From Halovenus salina (lineage in GTDB: Archaea; Halobacteriota; Halobacteria; Halobacteriales; Haloarculaceae): a stretch of DNA of 64,000 nucleotides. Shown here in pieces: positions 17,906-26,221 of the stretch. The notes beneath the pieces are model-generated. The model had not been told where the DNA came from, made no database searches, and saw nothing but the letters and a program-made list of their open reading frames with translations. Location of the stretch: the NCBI RefSeq assembly GCF_026410925.1, contig NZ_CP112972.1, forward strand, positions 1,984,001 to 2,048,000. The letters run 5' to 3'. The first letter of the stretch is position 1. Each line of letters starts with the position of its first letter. A program made the position numbers and the translations under genes.

Positions 17906-19614
17906 TCGGCACCTTCGGCGGAGCCAACGGTAGCGAACCGGTCGAGGTCCTCCAGGTTCGGCACCGACTCGTAGGGGCGCTCGACCACCACGTCGCCGGC
18001 GCGCTGGCGGCCGATGCCCGGAATCGCCGCCAGCTCGTCCATCGAGGCGCTGTTGACATCGAGTGGATAGGGGACGCCGGTCACCGACCGGTAGCCGTGG
18101 TCCGTGACCGCCACGTCGATAACCTCGCCGAGCGTGCGCTCGCCGGGCACCGCGACGAGCAGGGAGTAGGTACCCAGCTGGCGGCCGAACGTCTTGCCGT
18201 CTTGATGGTACTCCAAGTGTACGTCCTTCAGGACCGTTCCCGGCGGCGCGACGCGCTGGAGCATCGGGTTGTCTATCTCCTCGCGGACCTCCTGTTTGTA
18301 CTGCTTGAACAGCTTCTTGTGGTCGTGGGCGATTTCCGCGCCGGTGTCGGACATCTCGGTGCCCTCGAAGGACATGACCTGGCGGATGTTCACCCGCCGG
18401 ACCATCAGCCCCTCGTCGTAGACGCGCTGGAGAAACTCTCGGTTGTGCTCGAAGGTCTCCCGGCGCTCGCCCTGGAGGCCGTGGACGAGGTTGATACCTG
18501 GCAGGATTTTCGGGAGCCTGCGGGCGGCGTTCGACCCGAAATTGGGGGCGGTCTCGCGGTCGCCTCCCGGCCGGAACCCGCCCACCTCATTGACGATTCG
18601 CACCGCTTCGAGACACTCCTCGGCTGTCACGAGCAGGTTGTTTTCGTCCTGAACGACCGGGTCGGCAGATTCGAGCCCGAAGGCAGCCGTATCCCCTGGC
18701 GTGTTGTGTTCGGCGATAATCCGGATACCCTCGCGGGATTTCTCGGGATAGTCGGTGATAGTCACCGGGTTCATATTGTCGAGGTGAAGCGTCCGCAGAT
18801 TGGGGACGGCCTCGCGAATGCCGCCGTACAGTTCGCGGAGTGCCTCGGGATTTGGGGCCTCGCCGTCGCCGCCGAAGGCGAGAATGTCCGCCTGTCGGCC
18901 CAGTCGGAAGTCCCGCACTCCGTGTTCCGAGAGCGCCTCTACCTCCCCGACGACCGACGCCGCGGACCGGAAGGCGGGGTCGCCGTAGAGCGGTTCCGTA
19001 CAGAACGAACACCGGTAGGCACAGCCGCGCGAGGTCTCCATCTCGGCGATGAGGTAGTCGGGGTGGTTAGGGTGTTGCTCGACGACGAACGCACCCTGCT
19101 CGGCCCACCGGGTAATCTCCTCGTTGTCACGCATCCGGTCGCTGAACCCTTCGAGACCGCCGTGGACGAGGTCGTAAGCGGCGGCCTCCACGTCGCCTTT
19201 GGCGACGAAATCGTAGTCGAGGTCGTCGCGTTCGGTCTCGGTCGCGCCAGCGTTCTCGTCGCCGACGCCGAAGCGGACTGGCCCACCCATCAGCGTCGTT
19301 CCGTCGGCGGTCCAGGCGATGCGGCGCACCTCGTCTGGCTCGGCGGGGGTGCCGCCGACGTACTTGCCAGGGACGGTCATCCCGCCGACGTAGACCACGA
19401 GGTCGGCCGTCGCCACGTCCCCCCAGCGGTCCCGCTCGTCGCGGAGGGCGTCGATGGTGTGGTAGGTAATCGCCGACTGTGGGACGCCGGCGTCGACGAG
19501 CGCGCCAGCGACGTACCGGGGATACGTCGAGATGTAGGGCGGCACGCCGAAGTGTGCGGGCTCGTCAACGTAGCCGTCGACAAGCGTGACCGAAAGATTG
19601 GCCGGGTCCTGCAT
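17902..19614 (-). CDS. Radical SAM enzyme with C-terminal helix-hairpin-helix (COG1031 type)
   Basis: A 570-residue protein. An N-terminal B12-binding-like region (1-180) is followed by a radical SAM core with the [4Fe-4S] motif CAYRCSFC near residue 200. A TRAM-like segment (about 440-515) and a C-terminal HhH motif (VNSASMDELAAIPGIGRQRA) complete it. This is the archaeal COG1031 architecture, thought to act on nucleic acid, though the reaction is not established. The length is typical and no defect is visible. Confidence 0.87.
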   Translation of the reverse strand: MQDPANLSVTLVDGYVDEPAHFGVPPYISTYPRYVAGALVDAGVPQSAITYHTIDALRDERDRWGDVATADLVVYVGGMTVPGKYVGGTPAEPDEVRRIAWTADGTTLMGGPVRFGVGDENAGATETERDDLDYDFVAKGDVEAAAYDLVHGGLEGFSDRMRDNEEITRWAEQGAFVVEQHPNHPDYLIAEMETSRGCAYRCSFCTEPLYGDPAFRSAASVVGEVEALSEHGVRDFRLGRQADILAFGGDGEAPNPEALRELYGGIREAVPNLRTLHLDNMNPVTITDYPEKSREGIRIIAEHNTPGDTAAFGLESADPVVQDENNLLVTAEECLEAVRIVNEVGGFRPGGDRETAPNFGSNAARRLPKILPGINLVHGLQGERRETFEHNREFLQRVYDEGLMVRRVNIRQVMSFEGTEMSDTGAEIAHDHKKLFKQYKQEVREEIDNPMLQRVAPPGTVLKDVHLEYHQDGKTFGRQLGTYSLLVAVPGERTLGEVIDVAVTDHGYRSVTGVPYPLDVNSASMDELAAIPGIGRQRAGDVVVERPYESVPNLEDLDRFATVGSAEGAD

Positions 19615-19671
19615 TGGAAGGCTGTAGCCGCTCGGTCCCCAAAACGGTGTCTACTTGGCGCGTACGGACGC

Positions 19672-20469
19672 TCAGATAAACGCCAGTGGCACCATCAGCG
19701 CCACGCCCAGCGCGATACCACCTGCGAGCTGTGGTTTGCCGCCGCGAGGAAGCCCCTTGCCGAGGTCGAGTGCCTCGGGGATGAATTCCGTGAGAACGAG
19801 ATATATCATCGCGCCGGCGGCGAACCCGAACCCGAAGGGGAGAAACGTCCGGGCGACGCTGACAAAGGCAAAGGCGATGACCGCGCCAATCGGCTGGGGG
19901 AGACTCGAAAAGACCGCCCACCAGACCATCTTCGGCTCCGAGACACCCATCGACCGGAGCGGAATCGAGATGGCGGTCCCTTCGGGGATGTTGTGAATCG
20001 AGATGGCGATGGTCATAAACACCGCGAGCAACGGCACGGTGAACCCGAGCACCGAGAGACCGCCCTCCAGTCCGAGGTCGGCAAACGAGACGCCGACGGC
20101 GATGCCCTCCGGGAAGCTGTGGACCGTGAGAATGCCAAGAATGAGTACGAGCTTCGTGAAGTCGGCCTCCTCGTACTCGTGGGGGTCGATGTCTGCGTCG
20201 ACGAGCACGTCGTGGGCGAGCGTGACCAGTACGACGCCGACGGCCATGCCAGCGCCGATTTCGAGTGGTGTTCCCTCGGCCAGTCCCTCCTGAATGAGCC
20301 CGAACGTCGAGGCAGATATCATAATCCCCGAGGAGAACCCCCACAGAACGACGCTGTGGCGGTCGCTTATCGAGTCGAAGAAGAAAAACGGCACCACGCC
20401 GAGTCCCGTCGCCAACGCGGTGACTAGGCCGGCGACGAACACCAGGACGAGGTTCTCGAAGACGACCAT
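19672..20469 (-). CDS. ZIP-family divalent metal transporter
   Basis: A 265-residue, roughly eight-helix membrane protein with both ZIP metal-site motifs: HSFPEGIAVG in TM4 and HNIPEGTAIS in TM5. A cytoplasmic His/Glu/Asp-containing loop (DADIDPHEYEEADF) precedes TM4. It imports Zn2+ or related metals (Fe, Mn) into the cytoplasm. It appears to be a single-gene unit; no metal regulator is adjacent. Confidence 0.92.
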   Translation of the reverse strand: MVVFENLVLVFVAGLVTALATGLGVVPFFFFDSISDRHSVVLWGFSSGIMISASTFGLIQEGLAEGTPLEIGAGMAVGVVLVTLAHDVLVDADIDPHEYEEADFTKLVLILGILTVHSFPEGIAVGVSFADLGLEGGLSVLGFTVPLLAVFMTIAISIHNIPEGTAISIPLRSMGVSEPKMVWWAVFSSLPQPIGAVIAFAFVSVARTFLPFGFGFAAGAMIYLVLTEFIPEALDLGKGLPRGGKPQLAGGIALGVALMVPLAFI

Positions 20470-20545
20470 GCGTCACTAGCCGAGAGAGTCGTACAAAGTA
20501 GCATCGGACTCCGAGGCGGTCCCGGTGCCCGGGTTGGGGTAACTG

Positions 20546-20698
20546 TTATGTCGGACTTATGATATCTCGACAGTCCGGACACTCTGCGTAGATTCCGGGG
20601 CCGGTGGCGGTCGCGTACTGTATCAGGATGTGACGGTCATCGATCTCTGTGCCACAGGACGGGCACGTACCGACTGGGGACGGACGTTGGACTGTCAT
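20546..20698 (-). CDS. Small zinc-ribbon protein (50 residues)
   Basis: Two Cys pairs, CPSCG near residue 11 and CPDC near residue 40, form a zinc ribbon of the kind abundant in haloarchaea. The ATG at 20698 (MTVQRPSPVGTCPSCG) is preferred over an upstream start that adds a non-conserved leader. Function unknown; these microproteins usually bind nucleic acid or protein partners. The 130-base gap upstream holds only a weak imperfect palindrome (20723-20741). Confidence 0.65.
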   Translation of the reverse strand: MTVQRPSPVGTCPSCGTEIDDRHILIQYATATGPGIYAECPDCRDIISPT

Positions 20699-20867
20699 GG
20701 GTGGGTGCGTGATAAGGGGGGAAAGAGCGTGTGACACTCTTGTCGAGAGCGAGGGTGACGCCCTCTACACTAACCATGAACGTTCGGGGATAAATAGGCA
20801 ACCCACCCGGAGTGAAAGTGAAACTGCCCGACGGAATGCTTGTGGGTCGCGTTATCATTCGACAGCG

Positions 20868-21155
20868 CTACGACGGCGGGTCGACACAGACGGCGACGCG
20901 GTCGTCGGCCGCCGCCACGAGCGCGGCCTTCTCCTCGCGCGAATGAGATTTGATATCGTACTCACGGGACTGTGCGGTACTTCTGTCGTCGTGATACTCA
21001 ACGTACCGCAGCGAGACCGGAGTCCGCCCGGCGGTGTATTTTGCTCCGTCGCCGGCGTTGTGTTCTGTGACACGCCGGCCGACATCGGTCGTATAGCCGG
21101 TATAGAAGGTGCTATCGTCACACTCTAGCACGTAGACGTAGTGGTGGTTGGCCAT
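20868..21155 (-). CDS. GIY-YIG nuclease-fold protein (UPF0213 type)
   Basis: A 95-residue stand-alone GIY-YIG domain. The motif is HYVYVLECDDSTFYTGYTTD (YVY...YTG), followed by catalytic Arg in VGRRVTEHN and Glu in QSREYDIKSHSREEK. It resembles the YhbQ/UPF0213 family, proposed DNA nucleases in repair. It has the usual length for the family. It is upstream of and close to the lipoprotein gene on the same strand, with no obvious functional link. Confidence 0.88.
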   Translation of the reverse strand: MANHHYVYVLECDDSTFYTGYTTDVGRRVTEHNAGDGAKYTAGRTPVSLRYVEYHDDRSTAQSREYDIKSHSREEKAALVAAADDRVAVCVDPPS

Positions 21156-21167
21156 CTGGGGCCGGTG

Positions 21168-21554
21168 TTACTCGATGTCGTAGGTGCTGATGTCTGCGAA
21201 CTCCTCCTGGTCGGCCGTGAACCACCGGACGATGATGGTCTGGCCGGACGCGAACTGTCCGTTGACCTCGACGCTATCGCCTTCCTCGACCGGGAGCCCC
21301 CAGCCCTGGAGTAGCGCCTCGCCATCGTCAGTCTCCCGGAGTATCTGAACGCCGCCGGCGTTGTCCTCGTCGAGGGCGTCGCCGCCGTCGTGAGTGACGG
21401 TGAGCGTGGTGCCCTCGACCTCGAAGACAAACGAGGCGTCCGGCACATCGTCGCCGTCACCGCCCCCGAGACAGCCGGCCAGTCCGACAGTGGCTCCCAG
21501 CGATGTCATCGTTGCTCCTGCGACGAACTGTCGTCTCGTAAGTCGGTCTCGCAT
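21168..21554 (-). CDS. Tat lipoprotein with pilin-like C-terminal beta domain
   Basis: A 128-residue secreted protein. A Tat signal (RLTRRQFVAGATM) and lipobox (GLAGC) at about residue 28 are followed by a Gly/Asp tether. The beta-rich domain FEVEGTTLTVTHDGGDAL, ending VRWFTADQEEF, resembles the C-terminal domain of haloarchaeal type IV pilins, but the class III signal peptide is absent. It is anchored to the outer face of the membrane by lipid. No specific function is visible. Confidence 0.75.
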   Translation of the reverse strand: MRDRLTRRQFVAGATMTSLGATVGLAGCLGGGDGDDVPDASFVFEVEGTTLTVTHDGGDALDEDNAGGVQILRETDDGEALLQGWGLPVEEGDSVEVNGQFASGQTIIVRWFTADQEEFADISTYDIE

Positions 21555-21626
21555 ACTCTGTGTGATATTGGGGACACTTATTAGTTATTCGCCTCCTCTC
21601 TGATTTTGGTCATATCCAGACCGCTA

Positions 21627-21839
21627 TCACCTCTCCGAGAGGGCCTCGACATCCGCGGCGGTTACCTCGCGGTCGTCGGGCAGGTCGTCGATGCAGTCGT
21701 GACAGAGGAAGTGCTCGGTGCCGTCTGCGAGTTCGAGCACCAGCCCGCCGGTCGACTCCTGGTTGAACGACCAGAGATTCGCCGAGGCGGACCCGATGGT
21801 GACCGCCTCCCCACAGCCATCACACGGTTCACGTGACAT
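21627..21839 (-). CDS. Small Cys-pair (zinc-finger) protein
   Basis: A 70-residue acidic protein with CDGCG at residues 6-10 and CHDC near residue 46, a likely four-Cys zinc site. Start 21839 (MSREPCDGCGEAV) follows the stop of the upstream microprotein gene after about 40 bases. The rest is acidic and helical (DREVTAADVEALSER). It resembles uncharacterised haloarchaeal zinc-finger proteins. Confidence 0.65.
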   Translation of the reverse strand: MSREPCDGCGEAVTIGSASANLWSFNQESTGGLVLELADGTEHFLCHDCIDDLPDDREVTAADVEALSER

Positions 21840-21880
21840 ACTCGGCGTAGCGGCTCGGCGGACAAGACACTTTCCCGCCG

Positions 21881-22051
21881 TCACCCCTCACCGGCTGATA
21901 TTGCCGCCATCGCACTGCCGGCCATCGTCATCACACTTGCTCCGATGACGACGCTGTTTTGGTCGCCGCCGAGCGCTCCGACACCGAGAATGGTCAGTCC
22001 ACACAGCGAGAGCACTGAGCTGGCGAGCACGCCTGCAGTCTGCCGGTCCAT
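21881..22051 (-). CDS. Two-helix membrane microprotein (56 residues)
   Basis: An ATG at 22051, 3 bases after the PaaI gene stop, opens a 56-residue frame. Hydrophobic helices lie at about residues 7-27 (GVLASSVLSLCGLTILGVGA) and 34-53 (VVIGASVMMTMAGSAMA-like), separated by GGDQNS. High GC at third positions and tight spacing with PaaI support it as a real, probably co-transcribed gene. Function unknown. Confidence 0.6.
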   Translation of the reverse strand: MDRQTAGVLASSVLSLCGLTILGVGALGGDQNSVVIGASVMTMAGSAMAAISAGEG

Positions 22052-22053
22052 GC

Positions 22054-22449
22054 TTAGGGACGGTAGACACGGCCGCGGAACGTGGCGACGCGGTCGTCTG
22101 CCTCGTCTGTGACGACGATTTCGTACTCGGCGGTCGCGCCCGCAAGGTGTGTCTCCTCTGCGGTCGCGGTCAGCGTCTCGCCGACCTCGACGGCGTCGAG
22201 ATACGAGATGTTCGTCTCCAGGGCGAGTGCAGTGTCGCCGTGGGAGTTCGAGGCGGCGGCGAAGGCGGCATCGGCCAGTGAGTAGATTGCCCCGCCGTGT
22301 GGCGTCCCGTGGAAGTTGAGAAGGTCGTCGGTGACAGTGAGTTCGGTTCTGGCGGAGCCTGGTTCGAGACCGGCCAGTTCGATGCCCAGCGTCTCACAGA
22401 ACGGGTCCGAGTCGATTCGCTCGCGCACGTCGTCGTCGACGCCTGTCAT
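22054..22449 (-). CDS. paaI: PaaI-family hotdog thioesterase
   Basis: A 131-residue hotdog-fold acyl-CoA thioesterase. It has the signature NFHGTPHGGAIYSLADAAFA, where the HGG loop and the following acidic residue form the active site of the PaaI group. PaaI removes CoA from phenylacetyl- or hydroxyphenylacetyl-CoA intermediates. The gene is about 15 kb from the PaaK-like ligase, so a shared pathway is only a suggestion. General thioesterase activity is the safer statement. Confidence 0.83.
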   Translation of the reverse strand: MTGVDDDVRERIDSDPFCETLGIELAGLEPGSARTELTVTDDLLNFHGTPHGGAIYSLADAAFAAASNSHGDTALALETNISYLDAVEVGETLTATAEETHLAGATAEYEIVVTDEADDRVATFRGRVYRP

Positions 22450-22574
22450 GGTCGTCCGTTCACCGACGAGCGAGAAATAACCACCGGCCAGCAGCTACAA
22501 CAACAACAACCGGTGCCGAGACCAACAACTGTATACCACTCATCGGACTTATATTACTACTATAGCCCACGGCC

Positions 22575-24008
22575 ATGGTTCGGACAGATTCGATTACCGT
22601 ACTCGTCGTTGACGACAGCGACTTCTTCGTCTCGATGCTTGCCGACAAGCTCACGACAGAGTACAATATCACGACCAAGATGGCGACAAACGCCGCTGAC
22701 GCGCTGGCTGAGCTCCGTGACGGTGATGTCGACTGCATCGTGAGCGACTACGAGATGCCCGAGACCTCCGGGCTGGAGCTCTACGAGATGGTCGACGCCG
22801 ACGTTCCGTTCGTCTTGCTCACCGCACAGGGTGACGAGTCGACCGCCAGCCGTGCAATCAGCATTGGCGTCGACGACTACCTGCTCAAGGGTGCGGTCAT
22901 GGAGAAATCGCTCGACTTGCTGGTCAATCGTATCCAGAACGTCATCGAGCAGCGACGGACCCAGCGCAAGTACGAACAACTCATCGACAACACGCCCGAC
23001 GGCATCGCACAGCTCAGCCTCGATGGCGAGATTCTCGCCGCGAACGAGGCCGTCGCAACGGAGTTCGGCGTTGCACAGTCCGACCTGGTCGGCCGTCAGC
23101 TCTCGGAGTTTCTGCCCGAAGACGTCGCCGCCGGCCGCCTCGAAGAGTGCAAGCGGGCGCTGACGACCGACAACGCGGTCACGTTCCAGGACAGTATCGG
23201 CGTCCGACACTTCCACAACATCGCGGTCCCGCTTCCGACGGCCGGCAACGAATCCGTCCAGCTGGTGAGCCGAGAGATAACACACCAGAAACACAACGAG
23301 CGCAAGCTCGAACAGAAAAACGAGAGTCTCGCGATGATAAACCGCATCGTCCGCCACGACATCAACAACGACCTCCAGCTGCTGGTGTCGTGGTCCGAGC
23401 AGCTTGAGGACCACGTCGACGAGGCAGGGAGGACCTTCCTCGAACGCATCCAGAGCACGAGCGACCACATGGCTGAACTCACGGCGACGGCGCGTGACTT
23501 TGTCCGGTCCCTCGAAAGCGAGGACGACCCCGACCTCGAACCCGTCGCGTTACGGGGTGTGCTCGAGACTGAAATCGAGAAGAAACGGGCGAGCTACGCC
23601 GACGCCACCATCGTGGCCGAGGACTTCCCGCAGGTGACCGTCCGGGCCAACGAGCTCCTCTCTTCGGTGTTCGGGAACCTCCTGAGCAACGCCGTCCGGC
23701 ACAACGGCGCTGACAACCCCGAGGTGAGAGTCGGCGTCGAGGAGACCGACACCAACGTTCGCGTCCGCATTGAGGACAACGGTCCTGGCATCCCTGACGA
23801 CCGCAAACAGGACATCTTCGGGAAAGGGAAGACCGACGCCGATAGCCCCGGAACTGGCCTCGGACTCTTTCTCGTGTCGACGCTCGTCGACCAGTACGAC
23901 GGCCGCATCTGGGCCGAGGACGGCGACCCCGGCGGGGCGGCGTTCGTCGTCGAGTTGCCGACGACCGATCAAGAACCACAGAACGGTGCTCCCCCAGACT
24001 GGACCTGA
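22575..24008 (+). CDS. Hybrid receiver-PAS-histidine kinase
   Basis: A 477-residue cytoplasmic protein. The receiver domain (1-125) has Asp58 in IVSDYEMPET. PAS (about 135-245) is followed by an H-box with His261 (RIVRHDINND) and a HATPase_c domain (NLLSNAVRHN, DNGPGIP, GTGLGLFLV). It has the same architecture and length as the 4583-6016 protein but keeps the catalytic His. TATA-like CTTATATTA at 22548-22556 lies about 23 bases before the ATG, consistent with a leaderless transcript. Confidence 0.93.
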   Translation: MVRTDSITVLVVDDSDFFVSMLADKLTTEYNITTKMATNAADALAELRDGDVDCIVSDYEMPETSGLELYEMVDADVPFVLLTAQGDESTASRAISIGVDDYLLKGAVMEKSLDLLVNRIQNVIEQRRTQRKYEQLIDNTPDGIAQLSLDGEILAANEAVATEFGVAQSDLVGRQLSEFLPEDVAAGRLEECKRALTTDNAVTFQDSIGVRHFHNIAVPLPTAGNESVQLVSREITHQKHNERKLEQKNESLAMINRIVRHDINNDLQLLVSWSEQLEDHVDEAGRTFLERIQSTSDHMAELTATARDFVRSLESEDDPDLEPVALRGVLETEIEKKRASYADATIVAEDFPQVTVRANELLSSVFGNLLSNAVRHNGADNPEVRVGVEETDTNVRVRIEDNGPGIPDDRKQDIFGKGKTDADSPGTGLGLFLVSTLVDQYDGRIWAEDGDPGGAAFVVELPTTDQEPQNGAPPDWT

Positions 24009-24093
24009 CCGCCGGCGGCAGCCGTGTGAACTGTTCTCACTTTGTTGGAACAGGGACAATACACATTACAGTGGTCGGTGATCTAGTTCCACG

Positions 24094-24552
24094 ATGACGA
24101 CAGACGAGACAACAGAGACACTGGGGGGTATCGAGATGACAGCAACAGAAATCGAGCAGTTTCTCACGGAGCAGGGACACGGCATCCTGTCGCTCGCCGA
24201 CGACGCCGACGCTTACGGCGTTCCCATCTCGTTTGGATACGACGGCGAGTGGCTGTACGCGTCACTGCTTGCCTTTGGCGAGCAGAGCCGGAAACTCGCC
24301 TATCTGGACGAGACCGACACCGCCTGCCTGACGACCTATCAGGTCAGCACACGCTTCGACTGGAAAAGCGTCGTCGTCCGGGGTGACGTTCGTGAGGTGA
24401 GCGAGGATGACATCGAGTATATGGACGACGTGCTCGACGAGAACGCCTGGTTTCCGACCATCTTCCCGCCGTCGGACCCGATGACCGGCGTGCGCCACGT
24501 CGCGCTTGTCCCTGAGGAGATGACCGGCCGGAAAGGCCAGGCCTACCAGTGA
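24094..24552 (+). CDS. Pyridoxamine-5'-phosphate-oxidase-like flavin protein
   Basis: A 152-residue split-barrel protein of the PNPOx-like superfamily. It has the early motif GHGILSLADDADAYGVPISF and the strand RFDWKSVVVRGDVREVSE. Haloarchaeal members bind FMN, F420 or heme and act as small oxidoreductases. True PdxH is longer, so vitamin B6 synthesis is unlikely. It is monocistronic and convergent with the NUDIX gene. Confidence 0.8.
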   Translation: MTTDETTETLGGIEMTATEIEQFLTEQGHGILSLADDADAYGVPISFGYDGEWLYASLLAFGEQSRKLAYLDETDTACLTTYQVSTRFDWKSVVVRGDVREVSEDDIEYMDDVLDENAWFPTIFPPSDPMTGVRHVALVPEEMTGRKGQAYQ

Positions 24553-24585
24553 ACGGGTGCCGCCGAGGTCGGGTCAGCAGACTGG

Positions 24586-25059
24586 CTACATGTCGACGCC
24601 GAGTTCCATCTCGTAGCTGTGCATGGCGCCACCCTCGTCAGTGAGGACGAAGGTACCGGTAAAGGTCTCTCCGTCGAGCATGTGTGGCATCCATATCCGG
24701 TCGTCGACCCACATCTCGTCGTAGGGCAGGTCGTCGACGGCGTGCCACTCCGGTATCGCCTCTTCGGTCGCCTCCGGATTCCCCTCGATTCCGTCGGCGG
24801 TGAAGACGTGGACGTACATCGAGTCCTCTTCGGGCGCGTCGTCCCGGAAGTGAAAGCCGAACTCGCCGCATTTCTCGACGCCCGTCGGTTCGACCCGCAA
24901 CTCCTCGCGGACCTCCCGCCGTGCGGCCTCGAACGGCGTTTCGCCGGCTTCGAGCTTCCCGCCCGGGCCGACAAGATTCCCCTCACCGAGCCCGCGCTGT
25001 TTCCGAATCAACAGCAGTTCCCCGTCGACGATAGGGTGACACAGCGTCGACTCGTTCAT
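24586..25059 (-). CDS. NUDIX hydrolase, MTH1-like
   Basis: A 157-residue protein with a complete Nudix box (GGKLEAGETPFEAARREVRE followed by EL) near residues 33-55. The context LLIRKQRGLGEGNLVGPGGK resembles MTH1/8-oxo-dGTP diphosphatases, which clean oxidised nucleotides from the pool. The conserved tail with WHAVDDLPYDEMWVDDRIWM also fits that group. Substrate specificity is inferred, not proven. It is divergent from the alpha/beta hydrolase at 25150. Confidence 0.87.
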   Translation of the reverse strand: MNESTLCHPIVDGELLLIRKQRGLGEGNLVGPGGKLEAGETPFEAARREVREELRVEPTGVEKCGEFGFHFRDDAPEEDSMYVHVFTADGIEGNPEATEEAIPEWHAVDDLPYDEMWVDDRIWMPHMLDGETFTGTFVLTDEGGAMHSYEMELGVDM

Positions 25060-25149
25060 GCTCGTGGATTGCGCTCGCGGTAAGTAGCCGTTGTGGTCTC
25101 TAGCGACGCCGGCCCCAGATTTATTCGACAGGTGTGTCTACTGTGGCCT

Positions 25150-26199
25150 ATGACCGTACCAGACGGCGTCTCCTCCCGGACCGTCTCGACGGACCGACTC
25201 GAAACACACCTCCTCGAATCCGGAGCCGAGGACGGCGACCCGGTGGTGTTCGTCCACGGCAACGCCTCCTCCTCGCGCTTCTATGCGGAGTTGCTCGCGG
25301 ACCTCCCCGAGGAGTATCGGGCGATTGCACCCGACCTGCGGGGCTACGGTCGCTCCGAGCGACGGCCAATCGACGCGACTCGTGGGTTGCGGGATTTCGG
25401 GGAGGACATCCGAGCGCTCGTGACAGAACTGGGAATCCAGCGGCCGGCGCTCGTGGGCTGGTCGACTGGTGGCGGCGTGGCGATGCGCTATGCCATCGAG
25501 CACCCCAAGGAGGTGGCGTCGCTCGCGCTGTTGAATCCCGTCTCGCCGTACGGCTACGGCGGCACCCGCCGGGACGGTACGCCCTGTCAGCCCGACTACG
25601 CGGGGACGGGTGCGGGGATGGCAAACGAGGAGTTCATCGAGCGACTGGAGGCAGGCGACCGAAGCGCCGACTCCGACGCATCGCCGCGCAACGTCATGCG
25701 CTCGTTCTATCTCGCGCCCGAAACCGAACTCGATCCCGATATCGAGGACACATACGTCGACGCGTTGTTAGATACCGAGACCGGCGACGACTACTACCCC
25801 GGCGATGCGACACCCTCGGAGAACTGGCCGGGGGTCGCGCCGGGCGAGGGTGGGACCAACAACGCGCTCTCGCCGAAGTATCTTGACCTGACCGGCATCG
25901 ACGAAGTCAACCCCAAGCCGCCGATTCTGTGGATTCGCGGAGCCGAGGACCGCATCGTCTCCGACACCTCGTTTTTCGACGCCGGCTACCTCGGCAAAAT
26001 CGGCGAACTCCCGGACTGGCCCGGCGAAGACGAGTACCCGCCACAGCCGATGGTCTCACAGACGCGAGATGTCTTCGAGGCCTACGCCGACGCCGGCGGC
26101 GCGTACGAGGAGGTCGTCGTCAAGGAGGCGGGCCACTCGCCACACATCGAGCAACACGACGAGGTGCTGTCTGCGCTCACTGTTCATCTCGATGGGTAA
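25150..26199 (+). CDS. Alpha/beta-hydrolase-fold protein
   Basis: A 349-residue hydrolase with oxyanion motif VVFVHGNASSS, nucleophile elbow GWSTGGG (Ser), an acidic residue in GAEDRIVSD and catalytic His in EAGHSPHIEQ. A cap insertion lies at about 130-260. An AT-rich TATA-like sequence (ATTTATTC, near 25119) is about 30 bases upstream of the ATG at 25150; the frame extends further 5' but without conserved sequence. It could be an esterase, a C-C hydrolase or an epoxide hydrolase relative. The substrate is unknown. Confidence 0.87.
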   Translation: MTVPDGVSSRTVSTDRLETHLLESGAEDGDPVVFVHGNASSSRFYAELLADLPEEYRAIAPDLRGYGRSERRPIDATRGLRDFGEDIRALVTELGIQRPALVGWSTGGGVAMRYAIEHPKEVASLALLNPVSPYGYGGTRRDGTPCQPDYAGTGAGMANEEFIERLEAGDRSADSDASPRNVMRSFYLAPETELDPDIEDTYVDALLDTETGDDYYPGDATPSENWPGVAPGEGGTNNALSPKYLDLTGIDEVNPKPPILWIRGAEDRIVSDTSFFDAGYLGKIGELPDWPGEDEYPPQPMVSQTRDVFEAYADAGGAYEEVVVKEAGHSPHIEQHDEVLSALTVHLDG

Positions 26200-26221
26200 C
26201 GCCTTGTCTAGCCCTGTAACG

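Noticed and set aside
20723-20741. Imperfect palindrome near the zinc-ribbon gene
   Set aside because: Several mismatches inside the arms; could be chance.
22496-22512. CAA triplet repeat before the hybrid kinase gene
   Set aside because: Four to five copies only; common by chance and no role evident.
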